From: Myroides sp. NP-2 | GTDB taxonomy: Bacteria; Bacteroidota; Bacteroidia; Flavobacteriales; Flavobacteriaceae | Assembly (NCBI RefSeq): GCF_014145665.1 | Contig: NZ_JACHTD010000008.1 | Span: 62,001 to 126,000 of the forward strand | Direction of reading: 5' to 3' | Length of the DNA: 64,000 bases | Shown here: positions 33,375-45,530 of the stretch, one piece after another | Numbering within the stretch: position 1 is the stretch's first letter | Layout: each line of letters begins with the position of its first letter | Notes under the pieces: generated by a model | The model's database searches: none | Told to the model about the DNA's origin: nothing | What the model saw: only the letters and a program-made list of their open reading frames with translations | Translations under genes and position numbers: made by a program

Positions 33375-34724
33375 ATGATACTTACAGAACTTAATGCTAT
33401 ATCGCCAATTGATGGTCGATACAGAGGTAAAACCCAATCATTAGCACAATATTTCTCAGAAGAAGCGCTAATCAAATACAGAGTTTTGGTTGAGGTGGAA
33501 TACTTTATTGCACTATGTGAATATAACCTTCCTCAATTGAGTGGTATTTCTCCTACCTTATTTCCAGAATTGCGCAAGCTATATAAAGATTTTACTTCAG
33601 AAGATGCGCTTTGGATTAAGGATAAAGAAAAGATAACCAATCACGATGTCAAAGCCGTTGAATATTTTATTAAGGATGCTTTTGATCGTTTGGGACTAGA
33701 ACAGTACAAAGAATTTATTCACTTTGGACTGACTTCTCAAGATATCAATAATACTTCTATTCCCTTGTTGACAAAAGAGGCATTCCATGAGGTGTATATG
33801 CCCTTGTTTCTGTCAGTAGTCAACAAGTTAAAAGAATTAAGTCAAGAGTGGAATGATGTTCCTATGTTGGCTAGAACCCACGGACAACCGGCTTCTCCCA
33901 CGCGTTTAGGAAAGGAAATCAACGTTTTTGTACAGCGTTTGGAAGAACAATTGCGCCTGCTAAACAACGTTCCTTTTGCAGCTAAATTTGGGGGTGCAAC
34001 TGGAAATTTTAACGCACATCATGTGGCGTATCCTAAAAACGATTGGAAACAATTTGGCGAAGATTTCGTAGAATTGAGTCTAGGGTTAAAATACTCTTTC
34101 CCAACCACTCAGATCGAACACTACGATCACTTTGCTGCATTTTTTGATGCATTGAAGCGAATTAATACTATTTTGATTGATTTAGATCGTGACATTTGGA
34201 CCTATGTATCCATGGATTACTTCAAACAAAAAATCAAAGCAGGTGAAATTGGATCTTCGGCTATGCCTCACAAAGTAAATCCTATCGACTTTGAAAATTC
34301 AGAAGGAAACTTGGGAATGGCAAACGCTATTTTTGAACATTTAGCTGCAAAACTACCCCTATCAAGATTACAACGCGATTTAACGGATAGTACTGTTTTG
34401 CGAAATATAGGCGTACCGATGGGACACACAATAATTGCTTTTGAATCTACGTTGAAAGGATTGAACAAATTGCTTTTAAATGCAGACAAATTTGCAGAAG
34501 ATTTAGATAAAAACTGGGCAGTTGTAGCAGAAGCGATTCAAACGATTCTGAGAAGAGAAGGGTATCCAAATCCATACGAAGCCTTAAAAGATTTAACGCG
34601 TACGAACACTGTGATTAACCGAGATTCTATTCATAATTTTATCGATACTTTAGCAGTAAGTGATGCCATTAAATCCGAATTAAAACAAATCACACCAAGT
34701 AATTATTTGGGGGTGAATTTATAA
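33375..34724 (+). CDS. purB: Adenylosuccinate lyase
   Basis: A 449-residue fumarase-superfamily lyase that acts twice in purine synthesis (SAICAR to AICAR and adenylosuccinate to AMP). It carries the N-terminal SPIDGRYRGKTQSLAQYFSE, the TSQDINNT and RTHGQPASPTRLGKE active-site segments, and the superfamily signature GSSAMPHKVNPIDFEN. Length and order fit the E. coli-like class. It has its own promoter box after a GC-rich repeat cluster. Confidence 0.96.
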   Translation: MILTELNAISPIDGRYRGKTQSLAQYFSEEALIKYRVLVEVEYFIALCEYNLPQLSGISPTLFPELRKLYKDFTSEDALWIKDKEKITNHDVKAVEYFIKDAFDRLGLEQYKEFIHFGLTSQDINNTSIPLLTKEAFHEVYMPLFLSVVNKLKELSQEWNDVPMLARTHGQPASPTRLGKEINVFVQRLEEQLRLLNNVPFAAKFGGATGNFNAHHVAYPKNDWKQFGEDFVELSLGLKYSFPTTQIEHYDHFAAFFDALKRINTILIDLDRDIWTYVSMDYFKQKIKAGEIGSSAMPHKVNPIDFENSEGNLGMANAIFEHLAAKLPLSRLQRDLTDSTVLRNIGVPMGHTIIAFESTLKGLNKLLLNADKFAEDLDKNWAVVAEAIQTILRREGYPNPYEALKDLTRTNTVINRDSIHNFIDTLAVSDAIKSELKQITPSNYLGVNL

Positions 34725-34775
34725 ATAGAATCACATCTAAAAAGCGGCTATTATTTATTTGCGGCTTTTGTAAAA

Positions 34776-34807
34776 TAAAAACCCCGCCTTTTTTAGACGG
34801 GGTTTTA
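34776..34807. terminator. Bidirectional terminator between purB and icd
   Basis: Stem AAAACCCCG / CGGGGTTTT with an interrupted inner part and T runs on both sides. Confidence 0.82.
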
Positions 34808-34850
34808 TTTTTGAGGCTTTTAAAGCCTTTATTATGTACATGCGTTTGAA

Positions 34851-37121
<2,271 letters not shown>

Positions 37122-37278
37122 CTAAAACATTGTAATTATACTAGCAAATATAATCATAAGCATTGAGAAAAACGTGCTTATTCAGTGATATAACAGTAGA
37201 ATTGTTAAGTTTATAATATGTATAAGTAAAATTGCTTTATTGTTATTTTTGCTCGATTAAAAAAGTAATATTTGTAAA

Positions 37279-37310
37279 AAAGGGCTGACACATTTCTGTA
37301 TCAGCCCTTT
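37279..37310 (-). terminator. Terminator after wzc-like gene
   Basis: Stem AAAGGGCTGA / TCAGCCCTTT; on the minus strand it ends in a run of Ts. Confidence 0.85.
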
Positions 37311-37323
37311 GGGTTTTATCGCG

Positions 37324-39747
37324 TTATTTCATATTTAATAGTTTTTTCCACCACGGACGATTGTCTTGTTGAACATCGTGTCCATAACCGTAACCGTAGC
37401 CATAACCGTAGCCATAACCGTAGCCATAACCTCCATATCCTTTCATGGTAATGGTGTCATTTAAGATAATTGACATATTTTTCAATTTGCCTTCGCGGTG
37501 TAAATCCGTTGGAAGTTTTAGCATGCGCTTATCTAAGTAATTTGCTCTTGTTACGTAAATAAACGTATCTGAGAATTTGCTGATTAATAAGGTATCTGTT
37601 ACTAAGCTCACAGGTGCAGTATCTACAACAATGTAATCGTATTCTGCTTTTAATTTTGTAAACATAGCGCTTATCGCATCTCCCATTAGTAATTCGGCCG
37701 GGTTTGGCGGAATTGTTCCTGCTGGTAATGCGTATAGATTTTCGTATCCATCAATCTTAACAATAAATTGATCAATGTCAACATTTTTTCTCAATAAATA
37801 ATCAGAGACTCCTTTTGATGGTAAAGATAAGTAATCATCCAAGCGAGGATTGCGCAAATCCATTCCAATTAAAAGCGTTCGCTTGCCTGAAAGCGCTATC
37901 GTAGCCGCTAGATTTACTGAGGTAAATGTTTTTCCTTCTTTTGGGAAAGTAGAAGTTAAGAAAATTGTTTTTGCTTTTCCTTCTTCAACATTTCCTAGCA
38001 TAAACTCTAAGTTGGTACGTATAATACGCAAGGCCTCTGCTGAACTTGAACGACTCGATAAATCAATGATATTTTCGTGGTCATCTGAATGCGGAATATC
38101 ACCTAAGAAAGGTACAGGCGTGTTATTTTCAATATCTAAGCGATTCTTCACTTTGGTGTCTAATAGTAAACGCAAGTATATCACTACAAAAGGGATTAAC
38201 CCTCCTAGTACTAGTGAAGCCAATAAGACAATCATACTTTTAGGCGAAACCGGTTTTTCCGAACTCTTCGCTGTATCAATTACTTTGGCATTCAAATCAG
38301 TCGCAGCTAATGCAATGGCCGTTTCTTCTCTTTTTTGGAACAAGTATAGGTAGATCGCTTCTTTTACTTTTTGTTGTCTGTCGATAATTCTAAACTCACG
38401 CTCTTGTCTAGGAACTTGGGATAACTTAGAACGCAGTTGACGCTCTTTGCTTGCAAGCTCCTTTTGAGTGATTTTTAAGGAACTCTCTAAACGCGTTAAG
38501 CTTCCAGCAACCGAAGTTTTCATCGCTGCGATTTGGTCGTCGTATTTGACTACCATAGGGTTCAATTCTGTCGAACTTGAACTAATGCGATTGCGATCTA
38601 ATACCAGCATATTGTACTGATTAATCTGTGCGTTTACATTAGCATCAGAAGAAATTAGATTGGGCAAAAGCTCATTTTGTTTACTGTTTTTTAAGAAATC
38701 AATTAATGAGGAAACAACTTTTAATTCTGTTTCGTTTTCAATAATTTGCTTGTCGTAGGCATTGGCATTCTCTAGGAATAAACCTAACTCCGTTGGGATG
38801 TCAGTGATGCTATTTCTCGATTTATACCCCTCTACTGTTTTTTCGACATCGCTTAATTCATCCGTAATAAGTTTCAAACGACTGTCAATAAATTCAGATG
38901 TCTTTTCTGAAATATAGCGCTTGTCTGCAATAGCTGCATCATTGTAGATCGTAATTAGATTATCTAAATAATCAATAGCTTTAGCAGGAGTTGGACTTAG
39001 TAAAGTCAAATCAAGTATACTCGAAAACTTATCTGTAGGTGCAATTTGCACATTTTTTACAAAGTGCTCCGTTACTTTTTCAATGGGATTTATTTCAACG
39101 ATAATACTGTTAACTTCTTCAAGTTCTTCTTCTTTCTCTACTTTTAATTTGTGTAAAGTAGCTGTAGGTTTTGGAGCATTTCGAGTAACGATTAATTTAC
39201 CTAAAACTGTTTCAATAGGTGTGTTGTATTCGAAGGTTCCTAGTTTTTCCTTCTCTATGTCAAAAAGAGTGAATGACGTTTCTGTAATATCTTTTACGTG
39301 AAAAGTATAGGTAATATTGTCAAAATCAAAAACGCGTTCAATAAAGTTGAAGTCTATCGGACTGTTATTGTATAGTTCGCTTTTTATTACTCGACCTTCA
39401 TTGATATAAGAAATATTTAATTGCAAACGACGTACCGTTTTTTCTGCTAAGGTACGAGAAGACAAAACTTGTGTTTCGGTTTCAAGATTACTCTTGCCAC
39501 CTGATAACATACCTAAATCTGCAAATGCTGAAAGTTCGGTAGAAATACCTCCCCCTCTTTTTTCGTCTTTTACTACAATAGTTGTATTAACCTTATAGGT
39601 TTTTTCCGTATAACGAAGGTAGATGAACCCTAGTACAAGTGTAAGAATAATACTTACAACAAACCATCTCCAGTGGATGAGATATTTTTCTAATTCTTCG
39701 CGAATATTTACACTAACGTTTTCGCTATTGTCAAATTTTCCTTCCAT
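37324..39747 (-). CDS. Wzc-like polysaccharide co-polymerase and tyrosine autokinase
   Basis: An 807-residue BY-kinase. Its N-terminal Wzz-type chain-length domain starts with a membrane segment (WFVVSIILTLVLGFIYL) and is followed by a long coiled-coil periplasmic region. A second membrane segment near 505-525 (MIVLLASLVLGGLIPFVVIY) precedes the cytoplasmic kinase: Walker A FLTSTFPKEGKTFTSVN, A' LLIGMDLRNPRL, Walker B YDYIVVDTAPVSLVTD. The C-terminal tail is a Gly-Tyr repeat with nine Tyr, the autophosphorylation cluster, encoded by a short tandem repeat. It starts 5 nt after wza. Controls capsule or exopolysaccharide export. Confidence 0.93.
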   Translation of the reverse strand: MEGKFDNSENVSVNIREELEKYLIHWRWFVVSIILTLVLGFIYLRYTEKTYKVNTTIVVKDEKRGGGISTELSAFADLGMLSGGKSNLETETQVLSSRTLAEKTVRRLQLNISYINEGRVIKSELYNNSPIDFNFIERVFDFDNITYTFHVKDITETSFTLFDIEKEKLGTFEYNTPIETVLGKLIVTRNAPKPTATLHKLKVEKEEELEEVNSIIVEINPIEKVTEHFVKNVQIAPTDKFSSILDLTLLSPTPAKAIDYLDNLITIYNDAAIADKRYISEKTSEFIDSRLKLITDELSDVEKTVEGYKSRNSITDIPTELGLFLENANAYDKQIIENETELKVVSSLIDFLKNSKQNELLPNLISSDANVNAQINQYNMLVLDRNRISSSSTELNPMVVKYDDQIAAMKTSVAGSLTRLESSLKITQKELASKERQLRSKLSQVPRQEREFRIIDRQQKVKEAIYLYLFQKREETAIALAATDLNAKVIDTAKSSEKPVSPKSMIVLLASLVLGGLIPFVVIYLRLLLDTKVKNRLDIENNTPVPFLGDIPHSDDHENIIDLSSRSSSAEALRIIRTNLEFMLGNVEEGKAKTIFLTSTFPKEGKTFTSVNLAATIALSGKRTLLIGMDLRNPRLDDYLSLPSKGVSDYLLRKNVDIDQFIVKIDGYENLYALPAGTIPPNPAELLMGDAISAMFTKLKAEYDYIVVDTAPVSLVTDTLLISKFSDTFIYVTRANYLDKRMLKLPTDLHREGKLKNMSIILNDTITMKGYGGYGYGYGYGYGYGYGYGHDVQQDNRPWWKKLLNMK
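37382..37431. repeat. 12-bp tandem repeat encoding the Tyr cluster of the kinase tail
   Basis: CCATAACCGTAG is repeated at 37400-37411 and 37412-37423, with a partial copy after and an 18-bp variant before. It encodes the alternating Gly-Tyr tail with TAC and TAT alternating, so copy-number change in steps of 12 bp would add or remove two Tyr without a frameshift. Confidence 0.85.
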
Positions 39748-39752
39748 TTTTT

Positions 39753-40535
39753 TTATCTAGTTGCAATCGAGATGATGGTTATTAATAGAGATAAAGCTGA
39801 AATACCCACAGTTAAGTTTGGACCAATAACAGAAGAGTTAACTTTTGTTTTGTTTGGTTCAACATAGACAATATCATTTTGATTCAAATAATAATAAGGG
39901 GATGTTATGAAGTCTGCTTTAGTCATGTCTACGCGATAAGGAATGCGTTTCCCATCGACTTCACGGATGACAAGAATATTATCTCTTTTGCCATAAACCG
40001 TTAAATCTCCAGATAGAGCTATGGCATCCGCTAACGTCAATCGCTCACTTACAACGGTGTGAATACCCGGACGATTCACCTCTCCTTGTACCGTGATTTT
40101 GTAGTTCATTATACGCATATTAACGATAGGGCGAATAATGTATTTACTAATCTCCGTGGTCAAATAATCGATCGCTTGTTTCTTCGTTAAACCACTGATT
40201 TTTACAGTGCCTAAAACTGGGAATTCGATGTTACCTTTGTTGTCTACTAGGTAAAGCTGCTGTTGAGCAGATCCAGTACCTGCAGGATTATTCAAATTGG
40301 TAAGCATGGTATTTACTAAGTTAAATGGCTCTGCCGCTTCTCTATCTTGTGCAGATACAATAATCATTAATAAATCATCTGGCTGTAGATACGTTTCAAA
40401 TTGTTCTACCGTATTATTCTTGGCTAATACTTCCTCAATATTTTGATAGTATACCATCGACTCTCTTGAGGCGCAAGAAGTGAGAAAAACTGTCGTAGTG
40501 ATAAGTAGAACGACAAATAAGTTTCTTAATTTCAT
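39753..40535 (-). CDS. Polysaccharide export outer-membrane lipoprotein (Wza-like)
   Basis: A 260-residue protein. The signal peptide MKLRNLFVVLLITTTVFLTSC ends in a lipobox with Cys21. A Poly_export domain (YLQPDDLLMIIVSAQDREAAEPFN) and SLBB-type segment (VQGEVNRPGIHTVVSERLTLADAIALSGDL) follow. A hydrophobic C-terminal stretch VGISALSLLITIISIA may be the membrane-crossing helix seen in Wza-type pores. It forms the outer-membrane exit for exported polysaccharide and lies directly upstream of the kinase gene. A TATTTTTG box is 15 nt upstream. Confidence 0.92.
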   Translation of the reverse strand: MKLRNLFVVLLITTTVFLTSCASRESMVYYQNIEEVLAKNNTVEQFETYLQPDDLLMIIVSAQDREAAEPFNLVNTMLTNLNNPAGTGSAQQQLYLVDNKGNIEFPVLGTVKISGLTKKQAIDYLTTEISKYIIRPIVNMRIMNYKITVQGEVNRPGIHTVVSERLTLADAIALSGDLTVYGKRDNILVIREVDGKRIPYRVDMTKADFITSPYYYLNQNDIVYVEPNKTKVNSSVIGPNLTVGISALSLLITIISIATR

Positions 40536-40549
40536 TGTTAATTTTTTTT

Positions 40550-40557
40550 CAAAAATA
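40550..40557 (-). promoter_or_regulatory. -7 promoter box of wza-wzc
   Basis: TATTTTTG on the minus strand, 15 nt upstream of the wza-like ATG. Confidence 0.5.
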
Positions 40558-40646
40558 GAACTTTGTTAAGTTGAATAAAAGTAAAAGTAACAATATTTTA
40601 CAATTAAAATTAAAAGTGTGTTAATTGTTAATTTTTTACTGATATC

Positions 40647-41390
40647 TTAGTCGAAGTCTAGTTTCTTTTTACGTAATTCAAAGTTTTGACCTAAGTATAC
40701 CTTTCTAACCATTTCATCCTCTGCAAGTTCTTCTGGGACGCCTGCTTTCAAAATACCTCCTTCAAACATTAAGTAAGTTTTGTCAGTAATAGCTAGTGTT
40801 TCTTGTACATTGTGGTCGGTAATTAGTATGCCAATGTTTTTATTTTTCAATTTGGCTACGATGCGTTGAATGTCTTCTACGGCAACGGGGTCAACCCCTG
40901 CAAAGGGTTCGTCTAGTAAAATGAATTTTGGATCTGTTGCCAAGGCACGGGCAATCTCCGTTCTTCGACGCTCACCTCCTGATAGTAAATCCCCGCGATT
41001 GGTGCGGATGTGTTCTAAGTTGAACTCAGCAATCAAGGACTCCATTTTTGCTACTTGCTCTTCTTTTGGAAGCTTAGTCAATTGCAGTACGCTCAAAATA
41101 TTGTCTTCAATACTCAACTTTCTAAATACCGAAGGCTCTTGTGCGAGGTAACCAATACCGTGTTGTCCGCGTTTGTACATCGGAAAATTGGTGATGTCCA
41201 TATTGTCTAAATAAATATGTCCGAAATTGGGCTTTACCAATCCAACAATCATGTAAAAGGAAGTTGTTTTTCCCGCTCCATTTGGGCCTAATAACCCCAC
41301 AATCTCTCCTTGATTTACTTCGACAGAAACACCTTTAACGACTTTTCTCTTCTTGTATATCTTGACTATATTGTCTGCTCTTAATTTCAT
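40647..41390 (-). CDS. lptB: Lipopolysaccharide export ATPase LptB
   Basis: A 247-residue ABC ATPase, the motor of the Lpt machine that moves LPS to the outer membrane. It has Walker A LLGPNGAGKTTSFYMIVGL, signature LSGGERRRTEIARALATDP and Walker B FILLDEPFAGVDPVAVEDIQ, whose FAGVDP is typical of LptB and LivF-like proteins. It starts 2 nt after tatC, so the two are co-transcribed. Confidence 0.93.
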   Translation of the reverse strand: MKLRADNIVKIYKKRKVVKGVSVEVNQGEIVGLLGPNGAGKTTSFYMIVGLVKPNFGHIYLDNMDITNFPMYKRGQHGIGYLAQEPSVFRKLSIEDNILSVLQLTKLPKEEQVAKMESLIAEFNLEHIRTNRGDLLSGGERRRTEIARALATDPKFILLDEPFAGVDPVAVEDIQRIVAKLKNKNIGILITDHNVQETLAITDKTYLMFEGGILKAGVPEELAEDEMVRKVYLGQNFELRKKKLDFD

Positions 41391-41392
41391 GA

Positions 41393-42232
41393 TTAGTCCT
41401 TTTTGTTTTGTACTAAAACTTCTGCTTTGGGTTTCTTCTGAACAAATTTAGAGATATAAATACTAATTTCATACAGAATTAATAGGGGGATAGATACGAT
41501 AATTTGGCTAATAACGTCTGGTGGCGTGATGATTGCTGCTAAAATTAGAATCAACACGATGGCGTACTTTCTGTATTCTCTCAAAAACTCCGGAGTCACC
41601 AAACCTAATACCGATAAGAAATACATGATGATCGGTAATTCGAAGATTAGACCACATGCGATAGAAGTCGTCTTGACTAATCCAATGTAGGAGTTGATGT
41701 CAATGTCGTTCTTTACTACATCACTTACTTGTAGGTTCACTAAGAAGTTGATCGATAGGGGCGTAATTACATAGTAACCAAATAGTACCCCTAAAAAGAA
41801 TAAGAAAGACGAAACGACAATAAATAGTTTGGCGTATTTTTTTTCTTTTTGATAAAGCGCTGGACTGATAAATTTCCATATTTCCCATAAAATAAAGGGT
41901 ACTGAAATGATGAAACCAGCAGTTATACACGTCCACATCATCACAGAGAACTGACCATCCATCGTTCTGTTTTGTATTTCGAATGGAAGTTCTTGCTGAC
42001 AAAAACTATCGTCAAAATTAAAGTATTGCGCGATTTTACAAAAGAATTGATAGGTTACGAAATCACTGTTTTTAGGACCGAAAATGATGGTGTTGAAGAT
42101 GAAATCTCTAAAAAAGAACGCGATAATACCCCCTCCTAAAATGAAGACAGAAGCGCGGATTAATAGCCATCTTAATTCTTCTAAATGGTCTAAAAAGGAC
42201 ATCGCCTTTTCTGAGTTTTTTTGTTTTGCCAT
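41393..42232 (-). CDS. tatC: Sec-independent protein translocase TatC
   Basis: A 279-residue inner-membrane protein of the twin-arginine system that recognises Tat signal peptides. It shows the conserved N-terminus MSFLDHLEELRWLLIRAS, six hydrophobic segments, and FWKFISPALYQKEKKY-like sequence (EIWKFISPALYQKEKKYAK). An insertion of about 30 residues near 57-85 includes two Cys. It is placed tightly between kdsD (3 nt) and lptB (2 nt). No tatA gene is in the window. Confidence 0.95.
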   Translation of the reverse strand: MAKQKNSEKAMSFLDHLEELRWLLIRASVFILGGGIIAFFFRDFIFNTIIFGPKNSDFVTYQFFCKIAQYFNFDDSFCQQELPFEIQNRTMDGQFSVMMWTCITAGFIISVPFILWEIWKFISPALYQKEKKYAKLFIVVSSFLFFLGVLFGYYVITPLSINFLVNLQVSDVVKNDIDINSYIGLVKTTSIACGLIFELPIIMYFLSVLGLVTPEFLREYRKYAIVLILILAAIITPPDVISQIIVSIPLLILYEISIYISKFVQKKPKAEVLVQNKKD

Positions 42233-42235
42233 TTG

Positions 42236-43201
42236 TTATACTATTCCTTCTTTTAAAATGTCATGTAAGTGAATGATTCCTTGATATGCCCCCTCTTTTG
42301 TGACGATTAATTGGGTTATTGAATTGTCTTCTAATAGGGACAACGCTTTTGATACCAATTGATCGGATTCAATCGTTTTGGGGTTTATACTCATAATATC
42401 TTTCGCTTGGATGTTTTCAAAGCTAGTGTTATTTTGTAACATTCTACGCAAATCCCCGTCGGTAATTATGCCAATTAAGTTATTATTGTCAATTACAGCG
42501 GTTACACCTAAGCGTTTTTGCGATATTTCTACAATTACATCCTTAACAGATGAATCTGGAGTAACCATCGGTTTGTTTTCACTATTTAAAATATCTTGAA
42601 CGACTAAAAGTAACTTTTTACCTAAAGCACCTCCAGGGTGATACATCGCAAAATCATTGGCTGTGAAATTTCTACATTCGATTAAACAAGCCGCTAATGC
42701 ATCTCCTAACACTAATTGAGCAGTTGTACTATCCATTGGCGCTAAGTTGTTTGGATCTGATTCGCGCTCTACTTTAGACAGCAAAACACAATCGGCATTT
42801 TTGCCCAAAAACGAATTTTCATTCGCAGTAATAGCAATAAGTGTATTGCCAAAACGCTTTAGTAGCGGGGTCAGAACCTTGATCTCTGGACTATTTCCAC
42901 TGTTGGAGATACAAATGACGCAATCATCGGGTTGAAGTAACCCTAAATCTCCATGAACGGCTTCGGACGCATGCATAAAAAGCGAAGGCGTGCCAGTAGA
43001 GTTGAATGTTGCAACAATTTTGCTTCCGATTAACGCACTTTTGCCAATCCCCGTAACAACAACGCGACCTTTACAAGCCAATAGGGTTTGTACAGCCACT
43101 GTGAAGTCTTCTGTTAAGTAATCAATTAGCTTTTTAATGCTCTCACTTTCAGATAGTAAGGTTTTTTTTGCTCGGTCTAGTATAGTTGTAGATGTATTCA
43201 A
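42236..43201 (-). CDS. kdsD: Arabinose-5-phosphate isomerase (KdsD/KpsF family)
   Basis: A 321-residue enzyme that turns ribulose 5-phosphate into arabinose 5-phosphate for KDO synthesis. It has a SIS domain (RVVVTGIGKSALIGSKIVATF, HGDLGLLQPDDCVICISNSGNS) and two CBS domains. The start is set at TTG (43201), giving MNTSTTILDRAKKTLL, because the longer ATG frame adds a hydrophobic stretch foreign to this soluble family. A TTTCTTTG box-like sequence about 33 nt upstream of that TTG agrees. No ATG exists near the family start. Confidence 0.88.
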   Translation of the reverse strand: MNTSTTILDRAKKTLLSESESIKKLIDYLTEDFTVAVQTLLACKGRVVVTGIGKSALIGSKIVATFNSTGTPSLFMHASEAVHGDLGLLQPDDCVICISNSGNSPEIKVLTPLLKRFGNTLIAITANENSFLGKNADCVLLSKVERESDPNNLAPMDSTTAQLVLGDALAACLIECRNFTANDFAMYHPGGALGKKLLLVVQDILNSENKPMVTPDSSVKDVIVEISQKRLGVTAVIDNNNLIGIITDGDLRRMLQNNTSFENIQAKDIMSINPKTIESDQLVSKALSLLEDNSITQLIVTKEGAYQGIIHLHDILKEGIV

Positions 43202-43291
43202 AATGACGAGAATGTTAAATATTAGGATTGCACCAAAGAAAATTAGTATCTTTAGGTACTGCAAATTTATGTAAAATACCATACAAAAATA

Positions 43292-45487
43292 ATGAAATCA
43301 ATTGAAATTGACTTGCACAAAGAGTTAAAGAGGTTTTTTGGCTTTTCTCAGTTTAAGGGTCTCCAAGAAGACGTAGTGAAAAGTATTATCTCTGGACACA
43401 ACACATTTGTGATCATGCCTACAGGTGGTGGTAAATCACTTTGCTATCAATTGCCTGCGTTGGTTTTAGACGGGACTGCCATTGTTGTATCTCCTTTGAT
43501 TGCTTTAATGAAGAATCAAGTGGACGCTATTCGTAGCTTGTCCACAGAGCAAGGAATTGCCCATGTTTTAAATTCTTCTTTGACCAAAACCGAAGTCAAT
43601 CAAGTAAAAGAAGATATTAAACGAGGCGTGACAAAATTGTTATATGTTGCCCCAGAATCATTGACAAAAGAGGAATATGTAAACTTCTTGCAAGAGGTTG
43701 AATTGTCCTTTGTCGCCATTGATGAAGCACACTGCATCTCTGAATGGGGACACGATTTTAGACCCGAATACAGAAATTTGAGGAATATTATCCGACAATT
43801 GGGCGATATTCCCATTATTGGCTTAACTGCTACAGCAACGCCAAAAGTTCAAGAAGACATCTTAAAAAACTTAGAAATTCCCAATGCAAATGTTTTTAAA
43901 GCGTCGTTTAACAGACCCAATCTGTATTACGAGGTAAAACCCAAAACGAAAAACATTGAAAGTGACATTATTCGCTTTATCAAACAACGCAAAGGAAAGT
44001 CAGGGGTTATCTATTGCTTGAGTAGAAAAAAAGTTGAGGAAATAGCAAATGTTCTCCAAGTAAATGGCATTAGCGCAGTACCTTATCACGCGGGCTTAGA
44101 TGCTAAAACTAGAGCCAAACACCAAGATATGTTTCTCATGGAGGATGTCGATGTGGTTGTGGCAACTATAGCCTTTGGAATGGGAATTGACAAGCCAGAT
44201 GTGCGTTATGTCATTCACCACGACATTCCTAAATCACTCGAAAGCTATTACCAAGAAACGGGAAGAGCGGGAAGAGATGGAGGAGAAGGGTATTGTTTGG
44301 CGTATTATTCGTATAAAGATATTGAAAAGCTTGAGAAGTTTATGGCAGGAAAGCCAATTGCTGAACAAGAAATAGGAATTGCCTTGTTGCAAGAAGTTGT
44401 TGCTTATGCCGAAACATCTATGTCCAGACGCAAGTTTTTACTTCATTATTTTGGAGAAGAATTTGACGAAGTGCACGGAGAAGGAGCGGACATGGATGAC
44501 AATGTTCGCAATCCCAAGAAAAAAAGCGAAGCAAAAGACGAGCTTCAACAAGTGTTGAGAATTATTGCTGAAACAAAACAAGTATACAAAACAAAAGAAA
44601 TTGTATTTGTGCTCCTAGGTAAGTTGAATGCAGTTATAAAAGTAAATAAAACAGATACTCAGCCCTTTTTCGGAAGTGGTAAACATAAGGATGAACGCTT
44701 TTGGTTGGCGTTGATCAGGCAAGCTAATGTAGCGGGATATCTGAAAAAAGACATCGAAACGTATGGTGTCTTGAAAGTAACTCAAGCAGGTGAGCGCTAT
44801 ATTGAGCACCCTATCTCATTTATGATGACAGAAGATCACGAATATGCAGAAGGAGATGCTGTGGTAGAAAGCGATGCACCAAAAACAGAATTGGTTATTG
44901 ACCAAGTATTGATCCACTTGCTGAAAGATTTGAGAAAAAAAGTAGCCAAAAAAGCAGGAGTCCCTCCTTTTGTGGTTTTTCAAGATCCTTCACTAGAAGA
45001 AATGTGTTTGAAATACCCTATTTCACTAGAGGAAATGGCTAATATTATAGGAGTAAGTGATGGAAAGGCGAAGAAATTCGGAAAAGATTTTGTCGATCTG
45101 ATCCAAAATTACGTAGAGGAAAACGATATTATCAGACCCGACGATTTAGTTGTGAAATCTACAGGTGCTAATTCTGCACTAAAACTGTATATTATCCAGA
45201 GTGTTGATCGCAAATTGTCTTTAGATGATATTGCCAAAGCCAAAGGATTGGATATGGATGCTTTATTAAAAGAAATGGAGCAAATCGTATATTCGGGTAC
45301 CAAACTGAATATTGATTATTGGTTAGATGAAGTGTTAGACGAAGATCAACAAGAGGAAATCTACGATTATTTCATGGATTCTGAATCGGATAACATCAAA
45401 ACTGCTATGACAGAGTTTGATGGAGAATACGATACAGATGAATTGCGATTAATGCGCATCCAGTTTATCACCAAAGAAGCAAATTAA
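43292..45487 (+). CDS. recQ: ATP-dependent DNA helicase RecQ
   Basis: A 731-residue SF2 helicase. It has FGFSQFKGLQEDVVKSI, Walker A MPTGGGKSLCYQLP, the DEAH box FVAIDEAHCISEWGHDFRPEY, motif VI YYQETGRAGRDGGEGYC, then an RQC-like region, and an HRDC-type domain around VPPFVVFQDPSLEEMCLKYP. It unwinds recombination and repair intermediates. Divergent from kdsD; ended by a hairpin terminator. Confidence 0.95.
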   Translation: MKSIEIDLHKELKRFFGFSQFKGLQEDVVKSIISGHNTFVIMPTGGGKSLCYQLPALVLDGTAIVVSPLIALMKNQVDAIRSLSTEQGIAHVLNSSLTKTEVNQVKEDIKRGVTKLLYVAPESLTKEEYVNFLQEVELSFVAIDEAHCISEWGHDFRPEYRNLRNIIRQLGDIPIIGLTATATPKVQEDILKNLEIPNANVFKASFNRPNLYYEVKPKTKNIESDIIRFIKQRKGKSGVIYCLSRKKVEEIANVLQVNGISAVPYHAGLDAKTRAKHQDMFLMEDVDVVVATIAFGMGIDKPDVRYVIHHDIPKSLESYYQETGRAGRDGGEGYCLAYYSYKDIEKLEKFMAGKPIAEQEIGIALLQEVVAYAETSMSRRKFLLHYFGEEFDEVHGEGADMDDNVRNPKKKSEAKDELQQVLRIIAETKQVYKTKEIVFVLLGKLNAVIKVNKTDTQPFFGSGKHKDERFWLALIRQANVAGYLKKDIETYGVLKVTQAGERYIEHPISFMMTEDHEYAEGDAVVESDAPKTELVIDQVLIHLLKDLRKKVAKKAGVPPFVVFQDPSLEEMCLKYPISLEEMANIIGVSDGKAKKFGKDFVDLIQNYVEENDIIRPDDLVVKSTGANSALKLYIIQSVDRKLSLDDIAKAKGLDMDALLKEMEQIVYSGTKLNIDYWLDEVLDEDQQEEIYDYFMDSESDNIKTAMTEFDGEYDTDELRLMRIQFITKEAN

Positions 45488-45530
45488 CAGCTGATCTATT
45501 AAGAAAAGTCCTAAAGACTTGTTATTATAC

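Noticed and set aside
37850-38353. 167-codon plus-strand frame
   Set aside because: Antisense to the kinase domain of the Wzc-like gene.
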